From: Gordionus sp. m RMFG-2023 | Lineage: Eukaryota > Nematomorpha > Gordioida > Chordodea > Parachordodidae | NCBI RefSeq assembly: GCF_954871325.1 | Contig: NC_088779.1 | Location: 13,890,846-13,954,845 of the forward strand | Length of the DNA stretch: 64,000 bases | Direction: 5' to 3' | Shown: positions 1 through 11,149 of the stretch, piece by piece | How positions within the stretch are numbered: position 1 is the first letter of the stretch | How the letters are laid out: each line of letters starts with the position of its first letter | Made by a program: the position numbers and the translations under genes | Notes under the pieces: generated by a model | The model's database searches: none | Told to the model about the DNA's origin: nothing | The model's input: the letters and a program-made list of their open reading frames with translations, nothing else

Positions 1-27
1 ATGTTTCTTTAACAGGTAAGATTTAAT

Positions 28-960
28 GTAGATGTACCCTAGATAAATGACAATTGTCATAATAGTTATTTTTAAAGTTTTTTAAATTTTTTTGACGTAA
101 ATAAACATGTCTAAATAAAACTTCAGTGAAGATGTACCCTAGAAAAGTAACAATTGTCATAATCGTTGTTTTTAAAGTTTTTCCAATTTTTTTGACATAA
201 ATGGGCTAAAATAAGCATTGCTAACATGTTAAAATAAAATTTAAGTGAAGATGTACCTTAGATAAGTGATAATTGTCATAATCGTTGTTTTTAAAGTTTT
301 TCGATTTTTTTTGACTAAATGGGCTAAAATAAGCATTGCTAACATGTTAAAATAAAATTTAAGTGAAGATGTACCCTAGATAAGTGACAATTGTCATAAT
401 CGTTGTTTTTAAAGTTTTTCGAATTTTTTTGACATAAATGGGCTAAAATAAGCATTGCTAACATGTTTAAATAAAATTTAAGTGAAGATGTACCCTAGAT
501 AAGTGACAATTGTCATAATCGTTGTTTTTATAGTTTTTCGAATTTTTTTGACGTAAATGGGCTAAAATAAGCATTGCTAACATGTTTAAATAAAATTTTA
601 GTGAAGATGTACGATAGATAAGTGACAATTGTCATAATCGTTGTTTTTAAAGTTTTTCGAATTTTTTTGACGTAAATGGGCTAAAATAAGCATTGCTAAC
701 ATGTTTAAATAAAATTTTAGTGAAGATGTACGATAGATAAGTGACAATTGTCATAATCGTTGTTTTTAAAGTTTTTCGAATTTTTTTGACGTAAATGGGC
801 TAAAATAAGCATTGCTAACATGTTTAAATAAAAATTTAGTGAAGATGTACTAAGAAAATCATAATATTTTTTTTATTTTTGTCAATTTTTCTTTAACTTT
901 TATTTATTTTAGTTATTCCTTTTTAATTTATTTCTATTTTTTTATTAATATTTATGTCAA
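28..960. repeat. 119-bp subterminal tandem array, left arm
   Basis: The word GAAGATGTAC recurs at 128, 247, 365, 484, 603, 722 and 841, so the unit is 118-119 bp; a shorter first unit starts near 28. Each unit contains the perfect palindrome TGACAATTGTCA or a close variant, and a stretch 'gggctaaaataagcattgct'. The last units are almost identical, indicating recent amplification or homogenisation. Confidence 0.95.
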
Positions 961-1080
961 ACTTTTTTTTAATGCGACAATTGTCATTTATGCGTTATTT
1001 TTTAAGATTTTTGAAATTTTTGGACATAAAAGGGTTATAATATAATTTATTTTGTAAAGATATTATATTATAAATTCAAT

Positions 1081-1550
1081 GAAGATGTTCCCTGGAAAAA
1101 TGATAATTATCATAATAGGTAGGTATTTTTAAACATATAAGATTTTTTTGTGACGCTAATGGGCAAAAAGTTGTTTCTTTTAGCTAAATAGGCTAAAGTA
1201 AGTATTGCAAACATTTAAATAAAACTTCAGTGAAGATGTTCCCTGAAAAAGTGACAATTGTCATAATCGTTATTTTTAAAGTTTTTACGCAAATGGGCAT
1301 AAATATAGAATGCTAACATGTTAAATTAAAAATTATGAAGATGTACCCTAAATAAATTCTAATGACAATTGTCATAATCGTTATTTTTATTTTCAATATT
1401 TTTAATTTTTTTAGCCTAAATAGGCTAAAATAGGTATTGCAAACATTTAAATAAAACTTCAGTGAAGATGTACCGTAAAAAAGTGACAATTGTCATAATC
1501 ATTATTTTTAAAGTTTTTTAAATTTTTTGACGCAAATGGGCTAAATATAG
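1081..1550. repeat. Degenerate continuation of the 119-bp array
   Basis: Four more diverged units start near 1081, 1232, 1337 and 1464 (GAAGATGTWCC), each keeping the ACAATTGTCATAATCGTT core. Units here are less regular in length and sequence than in 28-960. The stretch between the two arrays (960-1080) is A+T-rich with one weak palindrome copy. Confidence 0.85.
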
Positions 1551-2160
1551 ATGGGTGGGTCTATTTATCGCTCGGGCTAACCACATAATAAATTATTTAT
1601 TACTAAATATCGCTCGGCTAGTAAATGTCGCTCGACAAACCACATGATAAATTATTTATTACTAAATATCGCTCGACTGGGAAATATCGCTCGGCTAACC
1701 ACATAATAAATCATTTATTACTAAATATCGCTCGGCTAGTAAATATCGCTCGATTGGGAAATGTGGCTCGGTTAACCACATAATAAATCATTTATTATTT
1801 AAATTACGCTTGGCTAATTACATAATAAATTTTTTATTACTAAATATCGCTCGGCTTATATTTATGTATTAAATTTCCAAACATTTTCCAGTGGGTTTTC
1901 ACTTTCCTAATATTAATTAAGAATTAATTAGTTTATAAATAAGATAAAGGTTTGGACAGGTGTAAAAAATTATCTATTAGATATTTTAGCTTCAATACTT
2001 TGCTCATAACATTTTTTATTTATTAGAGTAAAAGAAATAATATTCTATCCGCTAGATGGCATCTTTAAATTTTTTATTATAAAATTTAAAAATAATATTT
2101 TTGAATGTGTTTAATAAATTTCGCCATATTCTATTAAATATTTTTAATTTTTTTATTATA
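1551..2160. repeat. Inner left terminal inverted arm of the MULE
   Basis: Sequence from the cgctcgg block through 'aggtttggacaggtgtaaaa' (about 1948) and 'ccgctagatggcatc' (about 2050) is found inverted at 6995-7339 plus 9565-9745. Inner end near 'gaatgtgtttaataaatttcgcc'. Divergence between arms is modest, mostly small indels. Confidence 0.9.
1556..1855. repeat. 'cgctcgg' short repeats in the left MULE arm
   Basis: The words 'taaatatcgctcgg' and 'ctaaccacataataaat' alternate several times, giving a loose 60-80 bp repeat. The inverse block (gccgagcgatattt) lies at 9585-9740 and 7300-7325, which marks this as part of the inverted arm. Confidence 0.9.
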
Positions 2161-2285
2161 AAATATAAAAAATTATTTTTGAATGTGTTTAATTCGCCAT
2201 ATTCTATTAAATATTTTTAATTTTTTTATTATAAAATATAAAAATAATATTTTTGAATGCGTTTAATAAATTTTGCCTTATTGTA
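2066..2285. repeat. Three-copy tandem repeat, about 75 bp unit
   Basis: Units marked by 'tttttgaatgygtttaa' at about 2100, 2178 and 2252, each followed by an A+T-rich 'tattaaatatttttaatttt' stretch. Only the outermost copy has an inverted partner in the right arm (about 7010-7040), so the extra copies arose in the left arm. Confidence 0.8.
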
Positions 2286-2299
2286 TTAAGAAATTATAT

Positions 2300-3410
2300 A
2301 GGATAATCATAATTATCCAATATTTCTAGAATATCGAATATATTTCATCAATATATATCAGAGTTGTAAACCCCCCTTCTAAAAAAATGGGTTCAGGTGA
2401 GAGTTCAGTGAAAAATCTCTGAATCCGGTTCAGGGTAGTATAGTTAAATAGTCGAGTTTTATTGACCCTGAACTCGAGCTGTAGTCGTAAAAAACGGCTC
2501 AGACTAGTGCGGCTCAATAAGCCGTTTGAGCCGATTCTATATTTAAAAATATTTTATATATTATCAAATTTATAAAGAATTATACAAACTATTATTTTAT
2601 ATATATGATCCCCAGAGTTGTTAAAATACACTTTTTAAATGGATCTAGATGCGAATACACCCATTTTTAAGTTTTAAATTAAATATAGGGTAAAATAAAT
2701 CCTTGAAAAAAAACCGAAAAAAAATTCCCAAAAAATTTTTGTTTAAATTTTTCAAAAATAATTCTGCAGCTAAAATAACGGAAATATTTCTAAAAAATTA
2801 TATTCAGTATTTTCTGAAAGTTGAGTATTTATTCTCGACGTTTGAGGATTTTTTTTAGCATTATTTCTGTTTTAATTCTAAGCGATATAGGGCAATCTCA
2901 AAATATGGGAATTGATAAATCGGTTGGTAGCTTTGATACTTTATAATTTATTAGATAACATAAAAAGTATAGATTTGTGACATCTTGGAAAGAAAACATG
3001 ATAGATTTTTATAGAAATAGATGAAAATTATGATTTCAACTTTTGAAAAAAAAGATGGAAACAAATAATATTTTTATTATTTAATTTCTTTTGGGGAAAA
3101 AAAGGAAAGGGAGGGAAATACAATTGAAAGTTATGCTATTATGAGAAAAAAAAATATGTAAAAAACGGAAGTTATTAATATTAAAAAAAATAAAACTCAA
3201 ATTTTAAGATGCCAGCCAGGCGGCAAAAGGATTCAAAAAGTATTAATAGTTAAAAATTAAAATAACATAATATCAATCACAATTCACTTCAAAATAATCA
3301 TTTGTTACACATCATAAATTTTTTTTTCGAATTCATATTCACAATCACAATTCACTTCAAAATATAATCATTTATTTATTACACATCATCAATTTTTTTT
3401 CGAATTCATA
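2300..3410. other. Non-coding interior of the MULE
   Basis: A+T-rich spacer between the left arm and the first coding segment. A short, more G+C-rich patch at 2380-2545 (words ggttcag, cggctcag, gagccg) looks like a scrap of another repeat. A duplicated stretch 'tcacaattcacttcaaaata' occurs at about 3281 and 3350 (unit about 65-70 bp). No gene recognised. Confidence 0.4.
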
Positions 3411-4167
3411 TACACAATGGAGGATGCTATATTAAGGTTAATATTCATTTACTCTTCATATTTTCTTTACCTATGAAATGATTCACAAAATATAGTCAAT
3501 TATTTTATTATGGTTTTTACTTTTTATTCAAATAAAGATACATAGGTTGTTACATACTGTGACCCTATTAAAAAAGGGTTCGAGTTTATTTGCAAAAAAT
3601 ATCTGAACCAGGTTGGGATTCAGGTTCGGTGCCCAGAAAAAACTTAATTTAGTTAAAATAACAGATACAAATTTTTTATTAAAATTAATCTTATATTTAG
3701 TTTAAGAATTCACCGTAAAAATATTTATCATTTGGAGTTCTGGTGACCATCATTTAAAAAAACAATATGGAACTATATAATATCATTCTAGGGCCATAAT
3801 TTAATAAAATTTGACAAATCGCTGTTTTTATTGGGAAATTAGACTGGTAGGGTAGTTTTTGAATTGTTTTAAAAAATATTAATATAAATATTAATTTTAC
3901 CCAATGTTGTGTGCCGACTCTGAATATTCGCACAAGGGTTCAGACAGCACTCACATTTTCATACATCCAAATTGGAAATCAAAGATTTTGGCAATTTTAT
4001 TTGATATCAAGAAATTTTATTTAGTCAATTTTAATAAAACCTTGATATGGTTACATTTTATAAAAATCTTATTTGATTTTATCTTCGTTCTTTTTATTTA
4101 CTCAAGATTCATCACTTGAAAAAAAATTAATTTTCTCTATTTTTGCAGATTAAAAAGAGATCCAGCT

Positions 4168-4872
4168 ATGGCCTTAATAGAAAAAAATAAATTAAGAGAG
4201 CCACAACCAATAACGTTAAAGAAAATATCAAAAGATTCTATAAGTGAAAAAATTATACAAATGGCGCAATCTCCAATCTTAGAAAATTATATTCCGCAGG
4301 AAATTGAATCTGATGGTAATTGCTTTTACCGGGCGGTTTCAATGTCGTTATATAAACCACAAACACATCATATTTTTTTAAGACTGATAACGGCAATAGA
4401 AATAATTATAAATCCTCAATATTATGATAAAAACCATCCTGATTTTTCCAAAACTATAAAATTAATCCAAATATATGGGTGAATGAGTATTATGAGATAC
4501 TCGATTCGGCTCTAAATATAAATGTTTGGGCTGAGCAAATTCATATATGCGCATTAAGTGCTGCTCTTGGCAAACCAATGCCCATCAAATTCATTAAAGG
4601 CTTTTACCGATATCCTTTATGGCAGGGGTGTAAGCCAGAGTTTAAAGCCTCATATTTTAATCATGTGGACATCTACCATATGTCCAAATGATATATTTAA
4701 TATTAGAATCAATCACTTTGTATCTCTCATACCAAATAATTATATTAATACATTAACAAAAAAACCCCAACTGTCCAACAATATCATAAAAGATTTATCA
4801 TTTTCGATAGAAAATATTCTAAAAAAACCATGTAGCGAAGATATCCGATTAAAATCTTTACCTTTTTTTTAA
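4168..4872 (+). pseudogene. OTU-domain cysteine protease of the MULE (decayed)
   Basis: Translated segments show an OTU (ovarian-tumour type) deubiquitinase fold: ESDGNCFYRAVS with the catalytic Asp/Cys pair near 4310, WAEQIHICALSAALGKPMPI near 4530, and NHFVSLIP with the probable catalytic His near 4715. The first ATG used is 4168. A possible upstream exon is ATG at 3421 (MEDAILR), donor AAG/gttaat near 3438, acceptor ttttgcag at 4149, which reads on in frame into LKRDPAMALIEK. Frame changes near 4480, 4690 and in a T-run near 4870 break the protein. OTU domains occur in MULE proteins of several animals; here the segment probably formed the N-terminal part of the transposase protein, because homology-like sequence continues downstream. 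The role in transposition is unknown. Confidence 0.7.
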
Positions 4873-4880
4873 ACAATATT

Positions 4881-6669
4881 ATAGCCGAAGGAGGTCATCC
4901 AAACTATGGGTTTTTTTTAAACATTGTAAAATCCATAAAAATTTTGCTTTCTCCCAATAATATATTGCACGAAATACCTTTAGGTATAAAATATAATATG
5001 TATTTTTTAATTTCTAATAATAATTTTACAAATTATAAGAATAAAAATTTATATATAGATGATTGTGGGCCATGGACAGGCTCAAAATCAAGCTCAAGAA
5101 AATTATATTATAATATATATAATGATATTGTTCAAGGTCCGTATATTTTTAAAGATGGGCTATTTAGGCAGGACACTCATCTAGGTGGTTCTAGAATTTT
5201 TAAAAAAATAGAACCTCAACCTTTAACCAAAAATATAATTGTTCTTTAAAAATACTATAGTATTTTAAAGAGAAGTAAAGAGTATAAACGCCGAATTTTA
5301 AAAATTAATTTTATTGAAAAGCCTAATTACGATTTCAAAGATATATATTTAGTTGAATATATAGGACAATGGCCTGGTCCCGCTTGCCATGGGAATTCCA
5401 AAAAGATTGTAAATCCTTATGTACGGACTTCAAATCAGTTATTATCAAACATTAGAAATCAAATAAAGGACAATCAAACATGTCGCAATATTTATAATAA
5501 TTATATATTTCAAAAAGACCCAATTAAACCAAAAAATTTAAAACAAATTTATAACTTAAATTATAAACTTAAAAAAGATACAAAAGTACCTCTAAATTTT
5601 GCGATTAATATTTTACAAATTACTAATGATCTACATATTTCGCCATTTATCCAATCAATAATTCACATCAAAGAGAAAACACCATCGATAATTTGTTATA
5701 CTCATTTTATTATTAAAACTATTAAGTTTTTGTCAAACCAATCTGACTTCTTTATATTAGGCGTTGATAAAACATTTAATTTGGGTGATATACCTAACTG
5801 CTATAGTATTTAAACATATAGCAGTTAAGAGATATAAAACAGATGAATCCCCTATATTTTTAGGACCAATATATTTGCATGGAGATTCTGATATGACCAC
5901 TTATCATACTTTTTTCTCTCATTTGCATTCTGTATTTTTAAAAAATAAAATAAATATTAAAAATATCATATTTGGTAGTGACCAAGAAAAGGCTATAGTA
6001 AAACCTATTCAGGAAATATTTAAATTTAATACTCATTTAATATGCACACGTCATTTAAAAGACAATATAAGAAAATATTTGTCGGAAAAACAAGGTGTAA
6101 ATGCTGTTATGTCTAAAAAAATTATACAGGATATTTTTTCTTTTAATGGGATTTTATTTTCTCGGAATGACCAAATATATAATGAAAAATTAAACGATTT
6201 ATACAATTATTGTAATAAAGAAAATTTAAATATTTTTTTGCTATATATAAAAAATAAATTTCAAAAAGTAATTTATGAACATGTTTACATTCCCCTAAAA
6301 AATAAAATAATAAATTGTTTATGGACAAATAACAACTGCGAATCTATGAACCATGTTTTAAAATCATATATAAACTGGAAACAACGTCCTTTAAAAGAAT
6401 TAATCGAAAAAATTAAGGATATCACAATGTTACAAGAAAAAGAATTTAAAAGATCCTTCTCAGGAAAAGGAGAATATTTTTTAAATAATGAATATCGCAA
6501 TTATTTAATACCCGAATCGATAGATTGTCATGATACATTAAATAATTTACTTAATAGTCAAAGCAAAGATAAATTACATTCATTAGATAAAACTTTATCT
6601 GTTTTAAAACCAAAAGGCTCAAAAAAACCACATCAGCGACGTAGAATTAAAGCAGAAAGGACTCGATAA
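4881..6669 (+). pseudogene. MULE transposase (DDE), decayed
   Basis: Two long open stretches make up a MULE transposase: 4881-5790 (with one internal stop at 5247) and 5764-6669, offset by one frame change near 5791. Candidate catalytic residues are Asp in GVDKTFNLG (codon 5766), Asp in FGSDQEKAI (codon 5980) and Glu in NNCESMNHV (codon 6340). The Cys/His pair in HLICTRHLKDN lies between the second Asp and the Glu, as expected for the family. The tail is basic (PKGSKKPHQRRR). The enzyme would cut the element's inverted ends. This copy is probably dead, but the few breaks and intact acidic triad suggest fairly recent loss, so functional relatives may remain elsewhere in the genome. Confidence 0.8.
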
Positions 6670-6994
6670 AATATTTTTTATAAATTTTAATTCCTTATTT
6701 TTCCCCAATTTTCCCCTGCTCATAATCTATTTCATCAAAATATATAATTTTATTATCCTAAATGTATATTTAAATCTTCTCTGCCGAACAAATTATATTT
6801 TATGAACGCAATAATTATATTATAATAACATTATATATCAATTTGGTAAAAATAATTAATATGAATGAATAAAATGAATTACCATCGTTATTAATTTATC
6901 TGATTAATAAAAATTGCAAAATTTAAAAAAGACTACTAATTTTTTACCAAAATATAGATAATGCTATAAAAAAAATCATAAATATTTTAGTCAT

Positions 6995-7339
6995 CATGAG
7001 AGAATATGGCGAAATTTATTAAACACATTCAAAAATATTATTTTTAAATTTTATAATTAAAAATTTAAAGACGCCATCTAGCGGATAGAATATTATTTCT
7101 TTTATTTTAATAAATAAAAAATGTTATGAGCAATTTTAATTTTATAAAAGTATTGAAGCTAAAATATCTAATAGATAATTTTTTACACCTGTCCAAACCT
7201 TTATCTTATTTATAAACTAATTAATTCTCAATTAATATTAGGAAAGTGAAAACCCACTGGAAAATGTTTGGAAATTTAATAAATAAATATAAGCCGAGCG
7301 ATATTTAGTAATAAAAAATTTATTATGTAATTAGCCTAG
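6995..7339. repeat. Inner right terminal inverted arm of the MULE, first part
   Basis: Reverse complement of the left arm: 'ggcgaaatttattaaacaca', 'gacgccatctagcggatag' and 'cacctgtccaaacctttatc' all have inverted partners at 1950-2130. The arm is interrupted at 7339 by the 7340-9564 insertion and resumes at 9565. Confidence 0.9.
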
Positions 7340-7530
7340 TGGAAAATTCGATTAAATGACTTTACTATCTTAAGTAGACAACAAATTTTCTATGGAAAAG
7401 ATTATAAATTGAAAAAAAGGGTGCGGTTTATCCGGTGCAACATTTATGGAAAACTAACAAGAATTGTTAATTATATAAATATATGTATTTTCTAGATCAT
7501 ACTACACTTGAATCATGGTCAGTACATAGA

Positions 7531-7710
7531 TAGTTACATCTAAAGAAAGGTTTTGGTACTTGTGGAATCCTAATTATGGACATATATAGATCTGTAATGA
7601 TCTTACATTTGTGAATCCCTTAGTTACACCTAAAGAAAGGTTATGGTATCTGTAGAACCCTAATTAAAGGACAGGTTTTTTAGAACTAATGATTTGCATC
7701 TATAAATCCC
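7531..7710. repeat. Two-copy 90-bp tandem repeat
   Basis: 'tagttacatctaaagaaagg' at 7531 and 'tagttacacctaaagaaagg' at 7621 begin two diverged 90-bp units, each ending near 'gaatccc' or 'aaatccc'. It lies within the 2.2-kb insertion, upstream of the TPR pseudogene. Confidence 0.75.
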
Positions 7711-7849
7711 TTTTAAGGAAATAGCATTTATTAACTATAATATAGATAAATACATCTTTTTTACACATATAACTTTAAACTATAATAGTTACTTGTTCAA
7801 AAATTTAAAATAGCCAGTTTAAGCAAGAATGCACTTAAATATAAGAAAA

Positions 7850-8614
7850 TAAGGAAACGCTTGGTTCTCTAAAGGGGATTATAATAATGCATATCATACA
7901 AATTCTATAACCAAATGATGCAATTTTATATAATAACAGGGCTCAAACTCTAATAAAACTTAATAAGTATATAGAAGCAACTGATTGTAATAGAACTATA
8001 AATTTAATTAATAAAAGTCTAACCCTGATTATAAAGATTATATCCATCTTAATCCTAATATTCTTAAAATATTGTCTAAATCCTATTTTAGAAGAGACCT
8101 ATCTAGGTATGAATTGTTTAATGAATAAACTTCAAATTTCAGATATTGACAAAAATATGCAAATAAGTCAATGCATTGGAGATCTTAAGATGATTTTAGA
8201 TTTTGAATCTAGCAATGTAATTATTAAGCAATATTGCAAAATTATCAAAAATCTTTTTGAAGTAGCAAATAGTGGAGAACCAACACTTGCTAATGTAGAA
8301 ATGATTAATATTACCACCATTCTCTTCTAACAACTCAGAATGCACCTAAAAATTTATATCAATTTCTTAAAGATATGTCATTCTTATCTAAATTACAGAT
8401 TAAAAATATAAATGATCAAATTTTGCTCTTTAAATATATCTCAAATATCAATCCAACCAATTATCCAGATAAAATTGGAAAATCCTTAGAATACTTAGAA
8501 TTTATAATTAAAATTTTAAAATATAGTCAACTCTCAAAGAATCAAAGTACAAATAATTTTCCAATTGATGTTCTTGGTCATTTAGAACATTTGAGCAATA
8601 TTAAAAGATTTTGA
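7850..8614 (+). pseudogene. TPR-repeat co-chaperone-like pseudogene
   Basis: Fragments in changing frames read as a tetratricopeptide repeat: GNAWFSKGDYNNA (7855-7893), then ILYNNRAQTLIKLNKYIEA (from about 7924), which matches the 'YxNRAxxxxKLxxYxxA' signature of TPR co-chaperones such as UNC45, TTC12, SPAG1 or STIP1. Further open stretches follow: 8109-8330 (QCIGDLKMILDFE, again TPR-like) and 8375-8614. No intron signals interrupt the alignable parts and several frame changes are present, so this looks like a reverse-transcribed copy of a host mRNA that has decayed. I cannot tell which TPR family it came from. It sits inside the insertion 7340-9564. Confidence 0.55.
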
Positions 8615-9564
8615 TACTATTGCAACCCTTTTTTAAATAATTCAGATAAACAAAATATCAAAGAAATTTTATCGAACTGTGAATCAAATATATCTGATAA
8701 ATCCCATAAGATAGAATTATAAAAATTTATTAATTATATAGTTTATGATAAATGTAAAAACTAATTCATGTTAAATACATTTCTTTAATATTAATCAACA
8801 ATATTTGTCTATTATAATATAGCACTGTCTGTCTTTCAGGTTTGAATTTTCATTTGTTATACCATAACTGATGAATTGATAATTTGGGATTAGCTAATTG
8901 ACATTTAATTTTAACTAGAAACTAAGAAAAAAAAATTGATATGGTAATGATTATCTCAAGTCCGTGAATAATAATGATAACGATTCCGGGCTCACTATAA
9001 TAATGATAATGTGGTAAATAATGAGGATCCTGAGCATTGCTTGCTTACTACAAACAAGGATTTATGCAGACACTATTGACTCTAGAATGACGAGAATAAT
9101 TGAAGGTAAAAAGAAGGAAAATATCAGACAAAGATAGTAAGCTCTTTTAGGATAATGGGTCTCAGGAATTGGGAATACAATTACAGGGAAGTTGGATGCC
9201 TCCTAATAGGACATGCTATATAGACATAACGTTATCTTACAAGGATATACATACCTAACATAAGAATTACTTTTTTTCCATCTCTAAAATATATGACCAG
9301 GCGTCAGGTACATTATTATTTATATTTGGTTACAACTTCTTAACACTATCTTGCCGGTAACGGAACTAATAGATCTCCTCTTTCTTACTCCTCTCTTCTT
9401 TACTATGCTAGCTGACTACATAGTGGTACCGTCCACTATAATAAAACGGATATACATCATGTATAGGATCTATATAGTAGTGAATATACTTGGTGCACGC
9501 TACAACTCCTGGTGGGTGATGAAATTGCACGAAGTGCAATTTCTGGCGTGGTAATGAATGAATG

Positions 9565-9745
9565 AATTAGCCTAGCGTAATTTAAATAATAAATGATTTA
9601 TTATGTGGTTAACCGAGCCACATTTCCCAATCGAGCGATATTTACTAGCCGAGCGATATTTAGTAATAAATGATTTATTATGTGGTTAGCCGAGCGATAT
9701 TTTCTAGCCGAGCGATATTTTCAGCCGAGCGATAAATAGAACCAC
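9565..9745. repeat. Inner right terminal inverted arm of the MULE, second part
   Basis: Continues the arm broken at 7339: alternating 'gccgagcgatattt' and 'aataaatgatttattatgtg' words, inverse of 1556-1820. Starts with the second copy of the target duplication of the 2.2-kb insertion. Confidence 0.9.
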
Positions 9746-10085
9746 CGATATAGATTGCTAAGATGATAAATTAAAAATTTAATGAAAATGTACCCTAGAT
9801 AAATAACAATTGTCATAATAGTTGGTACATCTCCACTAAAATTTTATTTAAACATGTTAGCAATGCTTATTTTAGCCCATTTACGTCAAAAAAATTCGAA
9901 AAACTTTAAAAAACGATTATGACAATTGTCACTTATCTATCGTACATCTTCACTAAAATTTTATTTAAACATGTTAGTAATGCTTATTTTAGCCCATTTA
10001 CGTCAAAAAAATTCGAAAAACTTTAAAAACAACGATTATGACAATTGTCACTTATCTATCGTACATCTTCACTAAAATTTTATAA
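9746..10085. repeat. Right-end 119-bp tandem array with internal orientation switch
   Basis: Two to three units in inverse orientation (gtacatcttcactaaaattt at about 9930 and 10060, each with TGACAATTGTCA or ACAATTGTCA) end the element near 10085. The first stretch, 9746-9825, is instead in the same orientation as the left array (atgaaaatgtaccctagata). An inversion junction therefore lies near 9825, just before 'gtacatctccac'. Confidence 0.85.
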
Positions 10086-11149
10086 ATAACTATTCTTTTA
10101 AATATTAAACTTAAAATATTTAATAACTTTTGACTTCATTTACAATTTATTAATAATATTTGCAATAGACGAATGATTAAAATGTCATAAATGTCGATTT
10201 CTGATTTTCTATTTATGGTTTATGACATTTAAATTTTTTAACAATATTTATCATTATATAACTTTAAATGCCTACCAGTATCTTATATAGGAAAATTTAA
10301 ATGACGCTTTTAGCTCAATTAAGTTTAAAATTAAAGATAATGTATTATACCCAAATTGACCAATTTTTTTACTTTTAGAGACCTCGATCTCAGCCGTTGT
10401 TTGGAGTTGGGGGCTAATAATTAATTTTTTTTAGTTATTATATCTTAGAAATTTTTCTAAGGGGGCGGGTTGAAAATAGTGTTTTTTTGTTAATTCATCA
10501 CGGAATTCACCATATATATATATTTTTTAAAGAAAGATTATTGAAGTAGATAACTTTATTCTAATTTTGTCTTCCATTTTAATAAAATATAAGACTCATC
10601 AATTAGTTTTTTCAATATTTATAAATAGTATTTAAAATTCTTTTCATCCTTATAGTTACAAAAAAATGTTAGCTTTTTTTTCGTTATTTAGAGACATGCG
10701 ATCTGTAGTAGAGCCCTATTATTTCCTCTCCTGATCATTAATCTTACCATTTATAAATATTTGTTTGAATTTGGTTTTAGGGAATTTTAAACTTTACTAA
10801 TTATCGCGATCAAAATATTAATACTGCAAAATGCCAGAAAAGTAAATGTTTGATTGAACTTAAATTTTAAAAAAGGTTTAATTACGAATATTATCAAAGA
10901 TTTACGAATAATTCCTTTTACGATATTTATTAGAGAATTTTTTTTACGAATAACAATTTAAAATTTGTAATAAATAACTCAATTTAATAAAACCTCTTAA
11001 AATTACTATTCACTTTTAAATGGGTGACTCCGAAATATGACTTTGTTACGGTCCTGATAAGATACTATTCATTTATTTGAGGATAAAATCTCGCGCTTAA
11101 GGATTTAAGGTTTATAAAATCTTTTTTTCACATATTGCTTTAAAAACAG
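10086..11149. other. Putative upstream ATIC intron remainder; nothing recognised
   Basis: A+T-rich DNA between the MULE and the first visible ATIC exon. It ends in the acceptor 'taaaaacag' at 11149. I looked for the roughly 110 N-terminal residues of ATIC in all frames here and did not see them. Confidence 0.5.

Larger units (their letters stand above)
7340..9564 (+). mobile_element. Retroposed insertion with TPR gene copy and (GAAT)n tail
   Basis: The insertion splits the right MULE arm and is flanked by an 11-bp direct repeat, aattagcctag (7329-7339 and 9565-9575). The left arm preserves the empty site as aattagccaag in inverse orientation (about 1811-1821). The 3' end carries a perfect 10-bp hairpin (9521-9543, gaaattgcac / gtgcaatttc, loop gaa) and then a 'taatgaatgaatgaa' microsatellite. 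Hairpin plus short-repeat tail plus target-site duplication is the signature of some non-LTR retrotransposons and SINEs. No inverted termini are visible. The body includes a TPR-protein pseudogene (7850-8614) and a more G+C-rich stretch of unknown origin (8940-9540). Confidence 0.65.
1..10085 (+). mobile_element. MULE DNA transposon with OTU-protease and transposase genes
   Basis: A large DNA transposon is bounded by inverted arms. Left: tandem 119-bp units (28-1550), a block of repeated 'cgctcgg' words (1556-1855) and a unique arm to about 2160. The same blocks return inverted on the right (6995-7339, 9565-9745, 9746-10085). Between them lie OTU-protease and MULE transposase reading frames on the plus strand. 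The left end may run beyond the window, so the true length is unknown. Long inverted arms and a DDE/MULE transposase fit the Mutator superfamily; OTU domains are known in some MULEs. The coding part has about five frame breaks or stops, so this copy looks inactive. It lies just upstream of the first visible ATIC exon and probably within an ATIC intron. Confidence 0.75.

Noticed and set aside
6143-6500. Two minus-strand open frames
   Set aside because: Antisense shadows of the MULE transposase.
8869-8900. 'ctgatga' resembling a hammerhead ribozyme core
   Set aside because: The required GAAA partner and stems are not present at suitable spacing.
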